Below are positions 53,274-61,213 of a stretch of 61,213 bases of DNA, in pieces; positions within the stretch are counted from its first letter, which is position 1; the number at the start of each line of letters is the position of its first letter. This stretch comes from Roseateles sp. (GTDB lineage Bacteria > Pseudomonadota > Gammaproteobacteria > Burkholderiales > Burkholderiaceae_C), in the NCBI GenBank assembly GCA_015657635.1, contig JACDQM010000067.1, positions 1 through 61,213 of the forward strand, given 5' to 3'. Position numbers and translations under genes: made by a program. The notes beneath the pieces were generated by a model that made no database searches, had not been told where the DNA came from, and worked only from the letters and a program-made list of their open reading frames with translations.

Positions 53274-53867
53274 TCAGGCGAGCAGTCCGGTCTCGCGCTC
53301 AAGCTGAGCGGCGACCTTGGGCTCAAACCCTTTGAGGTGGGCGATGATGCGCCGCGCCTCTTCGGGTTTCTGACGGTCCACATGAACCCGGGCCAGCTGA
53401 TACCAGCCGTAGGGGCTCATGGGTTGCAGTTCGGTGTTGCGCTTCAGAGCGGCGACCGCCTCCTCGAAGCGCTGCATGCGGATCAGGCACAGGCCCAGGC
53501 CGTACCAGGCGCGGTCCAGCTTGGCGTCCAGTTCGACAGCTTGGCGGAAGGCGGCCTCGGCCTCATCCAGCCGGCCCTCGGCTTCCAGCAGATGGGCCAG
53601 GTTGAACCAGTCGCCAGCACTGCGCCGGGGATGGGACGCCACCAGCGCTTGCAGATCGCTGATCGCCTCGACCCGGGCCGCGCGCGAAGAGCGCAGGTGG
53701 GCACGGCTGGCCAGCGCGTAGGCATCACCCGGCCAGGTCTCCAACATCTCGTCGAAGATCTGCTCGGCCAGCTGGCGCTGGGCGAACACCAGCGCGGTCA
53801 GCGCCTTCAGCTTGAGCAACTGGTAGCGCCAGGATCTGGCGACGCTGGGCTGGGTGTCTACTGGCAT
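53274..53867 (-). CDS. Tetratricopeptide-repeat protein
   Basis: 197 residues made of about five TPR units (for example GDWFNLAHLLEAEGRLDEAE and RAWYGLGLCLIRMQRFEEAV). No signal peptide, so cytoplasmic. TPR proteins are scaffolds; the partner is unknown. Start at 53867 (MPVDTQPSVARSW) is inside the 3' end of the small membrane-protein gene, which overlaps it by 10 bp, suggesting coupled expression. Confidence 0.85.
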   Translation of the reverse strand: MPVDTQPSVARSWRYQLLKLKALTALVFAQRQLAEQIFDEMLETWPGDAYALASRAHLRSSRAARVEAISDLQALVASHPRRSAGDWFNLAHLLEAEGRLDEAEAAFRQAVELDAKLDRAWYGLGLCLIRMQRFEEAVAALKRNTELQPMSPYGWYQLARVHVDRQKPEEARRIIAHLKGFEPKVAAQLERETGLLA

Positions 53868-54154
53868 TGCGCAACTCCGATCTGCAGGCACAGGCTGATC
53901 TTGGCCACCGTCACCACCAGCCACAGGCTCAGCAGCAGCAGGAAGGCGGCCAGCGGGATGTGACGGTCCAGCACGACACGCGGGCTGATCAGGCGGGTCA
54001 GACGCGTGAACGGCCGCGTCAGGATCGCCAGCAACTGGTAGAAGAAGTTCTGCTCACGCTTGGCCCCCGCCAGCAGGCCTAACAGCCATTGGCCGGCCAT
54101 CGCGAGCAAGGCGATTTCGGCGATCAACTTTAAGGAAGATGTCAGCAAGAGCAT
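53858..54154 (-). CDS. Small membrane protein, YggT-like
   Basis: 98 residues with two hydrophobic segments (LKLIAEIALLAMAGQWLLGLL and HIPLAAFLLLLSLWLVVTVA) flanking a short loop, FYQLLAILTRPFTRLTRLISP. The RPFTRLTR-x-ISP element resembles the YggT family loop. Start at 54154 (MLLLTSSLK). Common next to the TPR gene and prfB in Burkholderiales. Function unknown. Confidence 0.72.
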   Translation of the reverse strand: MLLLTSSLKLIAEIALLAMAGQWLLGLLAGAKREQNFFYQLLAILTRPFTRLTRLISPRVVLDRHIPLAAFLLLLSLWLVVTVAKISLCLQIGVAQCQ

Positions 54155-54362
54155 GGTGCGTTCCGGGTTGTGCGTACTGTGGATCAAATCCGCTTACTGT
54201 TTTCTGACAAATCAGCCTTCCCCTGGGCTGCCCCCACTATCGCTAACCCTGCTTGAGGGGCTGCCACCGGCGCGGCGGGAGGCCAAGGTGGCGCCATGTA
54301 AAAATAGCGCCCTTGCCTGCCCCAGCGGCCGCCATCCCGGCGCCGCCCACTCCAAGAACATC

Positions 54363-55467
54363 ATGGACATCGAACGCATCAATGCCATCGGCACCAACCT
54401 GGCCGACCTGACAGCGCGCACCGCCGCGCTAAGGGGGTATCTTTGACTACGACCGCAAAGCACTGCGGCTGAACGAGGTCAACGCCGCCCTCGAAAACCC
54501 CAAGGTCTGGGATGAGCCCAAGCGGGCCCAGGAACTGGGCAAGGAGAAGCGCACGCTGGAGACGGTGGTCGAGACCATCGATCACCTCGAAAGCAATCTG
54601 TCCGACAACAGCGAGCTCTATGAGATGAGCAAGGCGGACGGTGACTTCGCGGGCCTGGAAGCCATCGAGGCGGATGCCGCCAAGCTGCAGGAGACGGTGG
54701 AGCAGCTGGAGTTCCGCCGCATGTTCAACAACCCGGCCGATCCGCTGAACTGCTTCATCGACATCCAGGCCGGCGCCGGCGGCACCGAGGCCTGCGACTG
54801 GGCCGGCATGCTGCTGCGCCAGTACCTGAAGTACGCCGAGCGCAAGGGTTTCAAGACCACGATGGAAGACGAGACGCCGGGCGACGTGGCCGGCATCAAG
54901 AGCGCCACCATCAAGGTCGAGGGCGAATACGCTTTCGGTCTGCTCCGCACCGAGACCGGCGTGCACCGCCTGGTGCGCAAGAGCCCCTTCGACAGCTCGG
55001 GTGGCCGCCACACCAGCTTTGCCTCGCTGTTCGTCTATCCGGAAGTCGATGACTCGATCGAGATCGACATCAACCCGGCCGATGTGCGAACCGACACCTT
55101 CCGCGCCAGCGGCGCCGGCGGCCAGCACATCAACAAGACCGACTCGGCGGTGCGGCTGACCCACATCCCGACCGGTATCGTGGTGCAGTGCCAGGACGGC
55201 CGCAGCCAGCACAGCAACCGCGACACCGCCTGGAAGCGCCTGCGCTCACGCCTGTACGACCATGAGATGCGCAAGCGCATGGAAGAGCAGCAGAAGCTGG
55301 AAGACACCAAGACCGACGTGGGCTGGGGTCACCAGATCCGCAGCTACGTGCTGGACCAGAGCCGCATCAAGGATCTGCGTACCAACTACGAGACTTCGGC
55401 AACGCAGAAGGTGCTGGACGGCGACCTCGATCCCTTCATCACCGAGAGCCTCAAGCAAGGCGTTTGA
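54363..55467 (+). CDS. prfB: Peptide chain release factor 2, programmed +1 frameshift
   Basis: RF2 reads UGA and UAA stop codons and releases the peptide. The first 27 codons (54363-54443) end at an in-frame UGA (54444-54446). Translation resumes after skipping one base, at 54445, and runs to 55467, giving 367 residues (365 in E. coli). The SPF specificity motif ([10 protein letters not shown]) and the GGQ catalytic motif (residues 252-254, [14 protein letters not shown]) are present. Unlike the other frame breaks in this window, this one is real, since it carries the standard autoregulatory signal. pepN follows after a terminator; lysS, a common neighbour, is absent. Confidence 0.97.
54430..54446 (+). 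promoter_or_regulatory. RF2 programmed-frameshift site
   Basis: AGGGGG (Shine-Dalgarno-like stimulator, 54432-54437) is followed three bases later by CTT-TGA-C, the same slippery stop as in E. coli prfB. Low RF2 gives slow termination at UGA and a +1 slip from CUU to UUU. Confidence 0.97.
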
Positions 55468-55478
55468 TGCCGACCCGT

Positions 55479-55509
55479 GCCCCGGTGTGATCCACCGGGG
55501 CTTTGCTTT
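55479..55509 (+). terminator. Rho-independent terminator after prfB
   Basis: Perfect 9-bp stem GCCCCGGTG (55479-55487) and CACCGGGGC (55493-55501) with a 5-nt loop, followed by TTTGCTTTG. Confidence 0.85.
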
Positions 55510-55534
55510 GTACTGAACCCCAAGGATGCCCGCC

Positions 55535-58219
55535 ATGATGCGTGAAGGCACTGCCACCCTGATCCGCCGTGAGGACTACACGGCGCCCGCCTTTTGGATC
55601 CGCAACGTCGACCTGACTTTCGATCTGGAACCGGCCAAGACCCTGGTCACCAGCAAGATGCAGGTCGAGCGCAACACAGCCGTGCCGCACGGCCCGCTGC
55701 GCCTGCACGGCGAGGAACTGAACCTGCTGCGCGTGCTGATCAACGGCGAAAGCGTGTCCTTCCGCCAGGAAGGCCATGAGCTGATCATCGAAGGTGCGCC
55801 GGACGCCGACTTCGCGCTGGAGATCCGCAACACCTGCGCGCCGGAGAAGAACACTGCGCTGTCGGGCCTGTACACCTCGGGTGGCGGCTTCTTCACGCAG
55901 TGCGAGGCAGAGGGCTTCCGCCGCATCACCTATTTCCTGGACCGCCCTGACGTGATGGCGGTCTACACGGTGACGCTGCGCGCCGACCAGACCAAGTACC
56001 CGGTGCTGCTGTCCAACGGCAATCTGCTGGAAACTGGCGCGCTGGACAATGGCCGCCACTTCGCCAAGTGGCACGACCCCTTCCCCAAGCCGAGCTATCT
56101 GTTCGCGCTGGTGGCGGCCGACCTGGTGGCGCGCGAGCAGCGCGTGCGCACCCGCGCCGGCAAGGACCACCTGCTGCAGGTCTATGTGCGCCGTGGCGAT
56201 CTGGAGAAGACCGAGCATGCGATGAACTCGCTGATCGCCTCGCTGGTATGGGACGAAGCGCGCTTCAAGCTGCCGCTGGATCTGGAGCGTTTCATGGTGG
56301 TCGGCGTGTCCGACTTCAATATGGGCGCGATGGAGAACAAGGGCCTCAACATCTTCAACACCAGCGCCCTGCTGGCATCGCCCGCCACCGCCACCGATGC
56401 CGACTTCGGCCGCATCGAGAGCATCGTCGCCCACGAGTACTTCCACAACTGGACCGGCAACCGCGTGACCTGCCGCGACTGGTTCCAGCTCTCGCTGAAG
56501 GAAGGTCTGACCGTGTTCCGCGATCAGGAATTCTCGATGGACATGGCCGGCAGCCCCAGCGCCCGCGCAGTCTGCCGCATCCAGGACGTGCGTGGCCTGC
56601 GTGCGATGCAGTTTCCCGAGGACGGCGGCGCGATGGCGCACCCGGTGCGCCCGGACAGCTATGTCGAGATCAACAACTTCTACACGTCCACCGTCTATGA
56701 CAAGGGCTCGGAAGTGGTGCGCATGTACCAGACCCTGGTGGGCCGCGCCGGCTTCGAGAAGGGCATGGCGCTGTATTTCGAGCGCCATGACGGCCAGGCC
56801 GTCACCTGCGACGACTTCGCGCAGGCGATTGCCGATGCCAACCCGGGATCCGAACTGAGCAGCCGCCTGGACACCTTCAAGCGCTGGTACTCGCAAGCCG
56901 GCACGCCGCGCGTGCAGGCCCGCGGCCGGTACGATGCCGCCGCCCAGACCTACACGCTGGACCTGCAGCAGAGCAACCCGCCCTCGCCGGGCCAGGACAC
57001 CAAGCTGCCGCAGGTGATCCCGGTGGCACTGGGCCTGCTGTCCCGCGAGGGTCAGGCCTTGCCGCTGCAACTTCAGGGCGAAGCCGCGCCCGTCGGCACC
57101 GAGCGCGTGCTGGTGCTGGACGCGGCCGAACAGCGCTTCGTCTTCACCGGCGTGGCCAGTGAGCCCGTGCCTTCGCTGCTGCGCGGTTTCTCGGCCCCGG
57201 TGCTGCTGGACGACGGCCTCGCCGACGCCGACCTGCTGGTGCTGCTCAAGCACGACAGCGACGCCTTCAACCGCTGGGAAGCCGGCCAGCGCCTGGGCCT
57301 GAATCGCCTGCTGGCCGCCGTGCGCAGCGGCCAGCCACTGCTGCTGGACGAGGCCTACATCGACGCGATGCGCGCCGTGCTGCGCCACACCGAGCTGGAC
57401 TCGGCCTTCAAGGCGCTGGCCCTGACCCTGCCGGACGAGGCCTATATCGCCGAGCAGCTGGACCAGGTCGACCCGCAGGCCATCCACGCGGTGGTCGAGG
57501 CGGCCCAGCAGCAACTGGCCCAGGCCCTGCGTGACGACTGGGCAGCCGCCTTCGAGGCCAACCAGATACAGGGCGGCTACACGCCCGACCCGGTGTCCTC
57601 GGGCAAGCGCGCGCTGGCCAATCTGGCGCTGGCGATGCTGGTGCTGGACGCGACGCGCCGTGGCGACACGGTCTGGCCGGGCCGCGCTTTCCAGCGCTTC
57701 AAGGATGCCGGCGACATGACGGTGCGCCTGGGTGCGCTGTCGGCCCTGGTCGGCGCCCATGCCGAACTGGCGCAGCCCGCGCTGGACCGCTTCCATGCAC
57801 TGTTCAAGGGCGATGCACTGGTGACTGACAAATGGTTCGCGCTGCAGGCACGCGCGCCCGAGCAGGACGGCAAGACCTTTGCCCGCGTCAAGCAACTGCT
57901 GCAGCACCCGGACTTCACGCTGAAGAACCCGAACCGTGCGCGCAGCCTGGTGTCCTCGCTGTGCCTGTTCAACCCGGCCGCCTTCCACCGCAAGGACGCG
58001 GCAGGCTATGTGTTCTGGGCCGAACAAGTGCTGGCGCTGGACGCGATCAACCCGCAGATCGCCAGCCGTCTGGCGCGCGGCATGGACCGTTGGGCCTCGC
58101 TGGCCGAGCCCTATCGCAGCGCGGCCCGCGAAGCGATTGCCCGCGTCACCGCCAAGCCCGACCTCTCGCCCGATGTGCGCGAAATCGTCGAGCATGCGCT
58201 GGCTTCCGGCCAGGCCTGA
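55535..58219 (+). CDS. pepN: Aminopeptidase N
   Basis: 894-residue M1 zinc aminopeptidase (E. coli 870) for removing N-terminal residues from peptides in the cytoplasm. The substrate anchor is GAMENKGLNIFN. The zinc site HEYFHNWTGNR has His300, Glu301 and His304, with Glu323 in LKEGLTVFRDQEF as the third ligand. These numbers are three above the E. coli ones throughout. The C-terminal helical domain of E. coli type is complete. I prefer the ATG at 55535 (AAGG nine bases upstream) over 55526 and 55538. Confidence 0.96.
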   Translation: MMREGTATLIRREDYTAPAFWIRNVDLTFDLEPAKTLVTSKMQVERNTAVPHGPLRLHGEELNLLRVLINGESVSFRQEGHELIIEGAPDADFALEIRNTCAPEKNTALSGLYTSGGGFFTQCEAEGFRRITYFLDRPDVMAVYTVTLRADQTKYPVLLSNGNLLETGALDNGRHFAKWHDPFPKPSYLFALVAADLVAREQRVRTRAGKDHLLQVYVRRGDLEKTEHAMNSLIASLVWDEARFKLPLDLERFMVVGVSDFNMGAMENKGLNIFNTSALLASPATATDADFGRIESIVAHEYFHNWTGNRVTCRDWFQLSLKEGLTVFRDQEFSMDMAGSPSARAVCRIQDVRGLRAMQFPEDGGAMAHPVRPDSYVEINNFYTSTVYDKGSEVVRMYQTLVGRAGFEKGMALYFERHDGQAVTCDDFAQAIADANPGSELSSRLDTFKRWYSQAGTPRVQARGRYDAAAQTYTLDLQQSNPPSPGQDTKLPQVIPVALGLLSREGQALPLQLQGEAAPVGTERVLVLDAAEQRFVFTGVASEPVPSLLRGFSAPVLLDDGLADADLLVLLKHDSDAFNRWEAGQRLGLNRLLAAVRSGQPLLLDEAYIDAMRAVLRHTELDSAFKALALTLPDEAYIAEQLDQVDPQAIHAVVEAAQQQLAQALRDDWAAAFEANQIQGGYTPDPVSSGKRALANLALAMLVLDATRRGDTVWPGRAFQRFKDAGDMTVRLGALSALVGAHAELAQPALDRFHALFKGDALVTDKWFALQARAPEQDGKTFARVKQLLQHPDFTLKNPNRARSLVSSLCLFNPAAFHRKDAAGYVFWAEQVLALDAINPQIASRLARGMDRWASLAEPYRSAAREAIARVTAKPDLSPDVREIVEHALASGQA

Positions 58220-58249
58220 CCCCTCACTTCACAGCCAGAGCTCACCATC

Positions 58250-59263
58250 ATGACCCGTCGCGTCAGCCTCACCCAGTACCTGATCGAGCAGCAGCGCCAG
58301 CATGGCCACATCCCGCAGGAGCTGCGCCTGCTGATCGAAGTCGTCGCACGCGCCTGCAAGCGCATCGCAATCAGCGTCAACAAGGGCGCTCTCGGCGATG
58401 TGCTGGGCACGGCCGGCAGCGAGAACGTGCAGGGTGAGGTGCAGAAGAAGCTCGACATCATCGCCAACGAGGTGCTGATCGAAGCCAACGAATGGGGCGG
58501 CCACCTGGCCGCGATGGCCTCCGAGGAAATGGAAGGCATCTACCTGGTGCCCAACCGCTTCCCGCAGGGCGAGTACCTCCTGATGTTCGACCCGCTGGAC
58601 GGCTCGTCCAATATCGACGTCAACGTCTCGATCGGCACCATCTTCTCGGTGCTGAAGAAACCTGAAGGCGCCAAGGGCGTCAGCGAAGAGGACTTCCTGC
58701 AGCCTGGCAGCCAGCAGGCCGCCGCCGGCTACTGCGTCTATGGCCCGCAGACCACGCTGGTGCTGACGGTGGGCGACGGCGTCACGATGTTCACGCTGGA
58801 CCGCGAGCAAGGCTCCTTCGTGCTGACGACCGAGAGCGTGAGCATCCCGGAGGACACCAAGGAGTTCGCCATCAATATGTCGAACATGCGCCATTGGGAC
58901 GAGCCGATGAAGCGCTATATCGACGAATGCCTGGCCGGCAAGGAAGGCCCGCGCGGCAAGGATTTCAATATGCGCTGGATCGCCTCCATGGTGGCCGATG
59001 TGCACCGCATCCTGACGCGTGGCGGCGTCTTCATGTATCCCTGGGACAAGCGCGAACCGAACAAGGCCGGCAAGCTGCGCCTCATGTACGAAGCCAACCC
59101 GATGGCCTTCCTGATCGAGCAGGCCGGTGGCGCCGCCACCAACACGCGCCAGCGCATCATGGACCTGACGCCGACTCAATTGCACGAGCGCGTCTCGGTG
59201 GTGCTGGGGTCGAAGAACGAGGTGGAACGCATCACTGCTTACCACCTTGACGCGAAGCCCTAA
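58250..59263 (+). CDS. fbp: Fructose-1,6-bisphosphatase, class I
   Basis: 337-residue gluconeogenic phosphatase. The metal-binding signature [18 protein letters not shown] and EQAGGAATN region are intact, and ECLAGKEG and [27 protein letters not shown] are standard. The gene begins 30 bp after pepN. Its 3' end contains the -35 element of the tRNA-Thr promoter. Confidence 0.97.
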   Translation: MTRRVSLTQYLIEQQRQHGHIPQELRLLIEVVARACKRIAISVNKGALGDVLGTAGSENVQGEVQKKLDIIANEVLIEANEWGGHLAAMASEEMEGIYLVPNRFPQGEYLLMFDPLDGSSNIDVNVSIGTIFSVLKKPEGAKGVSEEDFLQPGSQQAAAGYCVYGPQTTLVLTVGDGVTMFTLDREQGSFVLTTESVSIPEDTKEFAINMSNMRHWDEPMKRYIDECLAGKEGPRGKDFNMRWIASMVADVHRILTRGGVFMYPWDKREPNKAGKLRLMYEANPMAFLIEQAGGAATNTRQRIMDLTPTQLHERVSVVLGSKNEVERITAYHLDAKP

Positions 59264-59277
59264 AACTCGTCTATAAT
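59247..59277 (+). promoter_or_regulatory. Promoter of tRNA-Thr
   Basis: A perfect -10 TATAAT (59272-59277) lies 12 bp before the tRNA, with TTGACG (59247-59252) at a 19-bp spacing as -35, inside fbp. A GC-rich discriminator (GGCGGGC) follows the -10, as usual in stable-RNA promoters under stringent control. Confidence 0.75.
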
Positions 59278-59289
59278 GGCGGGCTTGAC

Positions 59290-59365
59290 GCCGATGTAGC
59301 TCAGTTGGTAGAGCAGCGCATTCGTAATGCGAAGGTCGGGAGTTCGACTCTCTTCATCGGCACCA
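59290..59365 (+). tRNA. tRNA-Thr (anticodon CGT)
   Basis: 76 nt including an encoded CCA. The acceptor GCCGATG pairs with CATCGGC. D arm GCTC/GAGC and T arm GGGAG/CTCTT (two G-U pairs) are formed. The anticodon loop is TTCGTAA, so the anticodon is CGT and the codon ACG. The 27-43 pair of the anticodon stem is a G-A mismatch. A terminator follows at once. tRNA 3' ends are common integration sites, and the DNA to the right looks foreign. Confidence 0.96.
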
Positions 59366-59372
59366 GAAAAAT

Positions 59373-59410
59373 CAAGGGGTTAGCGCTGCAAGGTGCTGAC
59401 CCCTTGTCCT
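59373..59410 (+). terminator. Terminator of tRNA-Thr
   Basis: A 12-bp stem with one G-U pair (CAAGGGGTTAGC at 59373-59384, GCTGACCCCTTG at 59395-59406) encloses a 10-nt loop and is followed by TCCTTTT. It begins 7 bp after the tRNA. Confidence 0.85.
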
Positions 59411-59427
59411 TTTCAGGCCTCAGTGGA

Positions 59428-59601
59428 TCAGGTTGTAGGGGCTCTGTAGGGGCAAGGATCAACTTCTCTGTCCACCAACAGCTGCCAGCTACGCTGCGTG
59501 CCCTTGGCAATGAGGTACGCCTGCGCCTCAATCGCCAGTCCAGAGTCGAGCATTGGGCCAGCTCCGTGAGTCGTCGCCTGGACGCCGCAGTACCTGGTCA
59601 C
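59428..59601 (-). CDS. Possible small gene of unknown function (57 residues)
   Basis: A GTG at 59601 overlaps the stop of the upstream unknown gene (GTGA). The frame encodes MTRYCGVQATTHGAGPMLDS, followed by about 37 residues with no known motif. There is no clear ribosome binding site. The tight overlap is the main support. Confidence 0.35.
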   Translation of the reverse strand: MTRYCGVQATTHGAGPMLDSGLAIEAQAYLIAKGTQRSWQLLVDREVDPCPYRAPTT

Positions 59602-60534
59602 GCGGACAACACGAGGGACTGTCGGTCGCTGATCTGTTCCAGGACGGGCAGTCCCCGCTCGCGCAGGGGCCATCTGTAGTCATCCAGGGTGTCCAGCGCC
59701 ACATTCTTGGCGGCCTCGAGGTCAAGCACTTGCTGGTCGACCTTGCGCGACTCCATGCGGTTACGCCGAGGCGCGCCGCGCAGGCCCATCAGCAGGTTGT
59801 CGCGGATCTCGATTGAGCGCTTGCCGAAGGCGCCGAAGCCCTTGGGGTCAGCATCGCGCAGCTTGTCTAGGAACCCCTGTTCGTCGGAGCGGTTGCTCAT
59901 GGAGTCGGCCGTTATCTCCGAACGGAGGTACTGCCACTTGAGCAGCTCCTGCAAGCGCACCTCCCTGGGTGTCTCATCGCCAATGGCGTCGAGCTCGCCC
60001 TTGTAGAGCAACAGCTCAGCGCAAGCGCCCATGCCCTCCTCCGACATTTCATCCAACAGCCCCCCCCGATGCGGGCCATGAAGCGCTGCAGAGGCGTGCC
60101 CTTCAGGACGGCCTTGGTCTCGCGCTCGGCGACGCGGTCGATGATGTACTTGGGCTCGTGCCAGGTCGTGTGCGCCGCGCCCATGGCATTGCCACACGAC
60201 ACGTTGACCATGGCGTAGCCGCCAAGTTGCATGCCGTTGGCGGCGCCCTGGCTGTCGTCCCTGTAGGCGACGATGCATCTGCCGCGGCCAAACGACACGC
60301 CCAGCGCCCCGGCGATGCCGCCGAATGTGACTGCCGCCTCCAGGTCGAGGTCGTTCAGGCTGGGGGCGTCTGAGGCGTAGATGTGTCTTTGCTGGACGAG
60401 GTGAGCCAGTCGTTCCGCGACCACTCGGCGATGGCCTCGGACGTCATCTTCCGCAGCAGCTTTGCCGGTATCCCCATCGGGCACCCCTGCGCCTGCGACT
60501 GCTGTTCCTCGACCGGCTGCTCGTTGCTGTCCAT
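59598..60534 (-). pseudogene. Unrecognised gene to the right of tRNA-Thr, two apparent frameshifts
   Basis: Starts at 60534 (MDSNEQPVEEQQ) with AGGAGG 7 bases upstream. The frame breaks at about 60385 (after NDWLTSS), continues with IYASDAPSLNDLDLEAAVTF, breaks again at a run of eight G (60060-60067) and ends at 59598. Two added bases give 312 residues. Visible parts: an opening with LLRKMTSEAIAEWSRNDWL, a Gly-rich region (FGGIAGALGVSFGRGRC), a Trp/His region (AHTTWHEPKYIID), then a long charged helical part (GFLDKLRDADPKGFGAFGKR). No signal peptide. I do not recognise a family; phage or mobile-element origin is possible given the tRNA site. Confidence 0.55.
59646..59674 (-). repeat. Solitary degenerate copy of the type I-E-like CRISPR repeat
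   Basis: A 29-nt segment matches the right-end repeat at 23 of 29 positions, including the central CCCCGCTCGCGC. It lies 1.4 kb from the array and no further copy occurs 61 bp away. It also lies inside the open frame of the unknown gene (region WPLRERGLPV), so chance or shared ancestry are both possible. Confidence 0.3.
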
Positions 60535-60537
60535 CAT

Positions 60538-61067
60538 TGGCCTCCTGTGTGACCATTGTGCCCCCCCGGTAAACGGGGCCTCCGCCGCTACGATGTCCTG
60601 CGGCACGCCTGAAAAGTCCGCGTTAGCCGGCACTACGCTAGGTTCAGCCACGGTGGCGTTGCCACGGCTTGCACTTGCTACCGGAGCGGCGACTGCAGCG
60701 GCCTGCTGTCCGGCAGCCGCAGATGCGCTGGCGCTGCCCACAGGAGTGATACCTCCCGGGGCAACCGGCGCTCCGGCATCGACAGCGCAGCCGGGGCGTC
60801 CTTGCCCCAAGTCTCGCTAGCCGAGTCGGTGAACGAGTCGCCGGCTAGGGGCTCGCCCAGCGCAGCGCGCTGGACCAGTGTTGCCCCGTTGGCCGGGCGC
60901 ATCGTCCTGCCAAGCTAAGCCCGGCGCCACCAGCGTCGGCATCTGCAGCTCGGCAGGCCACGCGGCGCGGTCGGAGCCGACGAGGCGCTCCTGGCTCGAG
61001 TCGGGCCTGCCGTTGCGCAGTTCCATCACCGCGTCGACGATCGAGGTCTGGTCGCCGGTAGGTGTTC
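60538..61067 (-). pseudogene. Broken coding region of unknown function upstream of the unrecognised gene
   Basis: Protein-like sequence on the minus strand switches frame at least twice: TSIVDAVMELRNGRPDSSQE and MPTLVAPGLAWQDDAPGQ in one frame, RPANGATLVQRAALGEPLAG and DSFTDSASETWGKDAPAA in the next, and an Ala/Ser/Val-rich linker (about 60730-60540) with FSGVPQDIVAAEAPFTGG in a third. The breaks lie near 60905, 60765 and perhaps in a seven-G run near 60565. No start is certain and the family is unknown. It may form one operon with the gene that follows. Confidence 0.4.
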
Positions 61068-61213
61068 GGGGTCATCCTCGATCGCGCGGGGCAGCCCTGC
61101 GGCCACGGCTGCGTTCAACGTGCATGCAGGGGTCCCATCCCCGCTCGCGCGGGGGCAACCTCCAGCTTCAGCGCCTTGCGGGCGCGCACCATGGGGTCCA
61201 TCCCCGCTCGCGC
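61068..61213 (-). CRISPR. Trailer end of a probable type I-E CRISPR array, cut by the window edge
   Basis: Three copies of a repeat occur: 61068-61096 (29 nt, degenerate), 61129-61160 (32 nt) and 61193-61213 (truncated by the window). Two spacers, 61097-61128 and 61161-61192, are both exactly 32 nt, the standard I-E spacer. The repeat has the I-E palindrome CCCCGC-TCGC-GCGGGG and, on the minus strand, ends GGGGATGGACC, close to the E. coli form GGGGATAAACC. The degenerate copy is at the lower coordinate, as expected for the last repeat, so transcription runs right to left and leader and cas genes should be right of the window. Copies differ by short homopolymer indels. Confidence 0.6.

Noticed and set aside
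55451..58195. A 914-codon open frame on the minus strand opposite pepN, and similar long antisense frames elsewhere
   Set aside because: High GC creates long open shadow frames; the antisense products are His/Gln/Arg/Val-rich without motifs, while the plus-strand gene has all PepN signatures.
59290..59365. An attL site with a duplicated tRNA-Thr 3' end
   Set aside because: No second copy of the tRNA 3' end and no integrase gene were found in the window, so integration at this tRNA remains only a possibility.
60736..60766. A further CRISPR repeat, from GGGGCAACC near 60758
   Set aside because: Only the last nine bases match; the palindromic core is missing and the spacing does not fit the array.

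Overview
The window is GC-rich, densely coded chromosomal DNA from a Gram-negative betaproteobacterium, most likely Burkholderiales of the Rubrivivax/Roseateles (Sphaerotilaceae) type. The reasons are a Burkholderiales-type general porin, several tripartite-tricarboxylate (Bug) receptor proteins, an RpfE-like gene coupled to recJ, a PEP-CTERM sorting tail, and many small operons joined by ATGA overlaps. The placement is an inference from gene content; no marker tree can be built here.

Layout. 0.2-3.7 kb: a Rieske oxygenase, an EamA transporter coupled to a 3-mercaptopyruvate sulfurtransferase, and a universal stress protein. 3.8-9.3 kb: a ZIP metal transporter, a Tat-exported dienelactone-hydrolase-like protein, and the polyphosphate pair ppx (frameshifted) and ppk1. 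9.4-12.0 kb: rpfE-like gene and recJ. 12.1-14.2 kb: a MarR regulator divergent from an EamA exporter and a nitroreductase, with two matching operator-like dyads between them. 14.5-17.0 kb: rnm (yciV), an EamA transporter and yciO. 17.2-25.4 kb: an accessory catabolic cluster with an NtaA/DszA-type flavin monooxygenase and its flavin reductase, an MFS carrier, an XRE-cupin regulator, three Bug receptors (one remnant, one intact, one frameshifted), an exported metallo-hydrolase and a porin. 25.4-38.5 kb: small thiol protein, C69 dipeptidase divergent from an M24 peptidase, ridA, plsY, ybaK, a PEP-CTERM glycerophosphodiesterase, a PACE exporter, an aldo/keto reductase, an L,D-transpeptidase with an MepK-like endopeptidase, a His-tailed DMT transporter, a methyltransferase and a diguanylate cyclase. 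38.7-41.0 kb: DUF2975, XRE and two unrecognised envelope proteins in one operon. 41-48 kb: binding protein, acyl-CoA synthetase, arsC-like, serine hydrolase, AraC, GNAT and alpha/beta hydrolase genes. 48-53.2 kb: a conserved sodium:solute symporter module with a CBS/DUF294 regulator and a DnaQ-like exonuclease. 53.3-59.3 kb: TPR protein, prfB with a textbook programmed frameshift, pepN, fbp and tRNA-Thr(CGT).

Right of the tRNA (59.4-61.2 kb) the character changes. Minus-strand coding DNA with no recognisable family is broken by several apparent frameshifts, and the window ends in the trailer end of what looks like a type I-E CRISPR array: three repeat copies, two exactly 32-nt spacers, and the last copy cut by the window edge. 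This is the least explained part.

A recurrent feature is single-base or 2-base loss in otherwise intact genes (ppx, monooxygenase, Bug receptor, thiol protein, symporter, the unknown gene at the right end, perhaps the MFS gene). Most sit in short GC-rich runs, so I read most of them as assembly or sequencing error rather than real gene decay.
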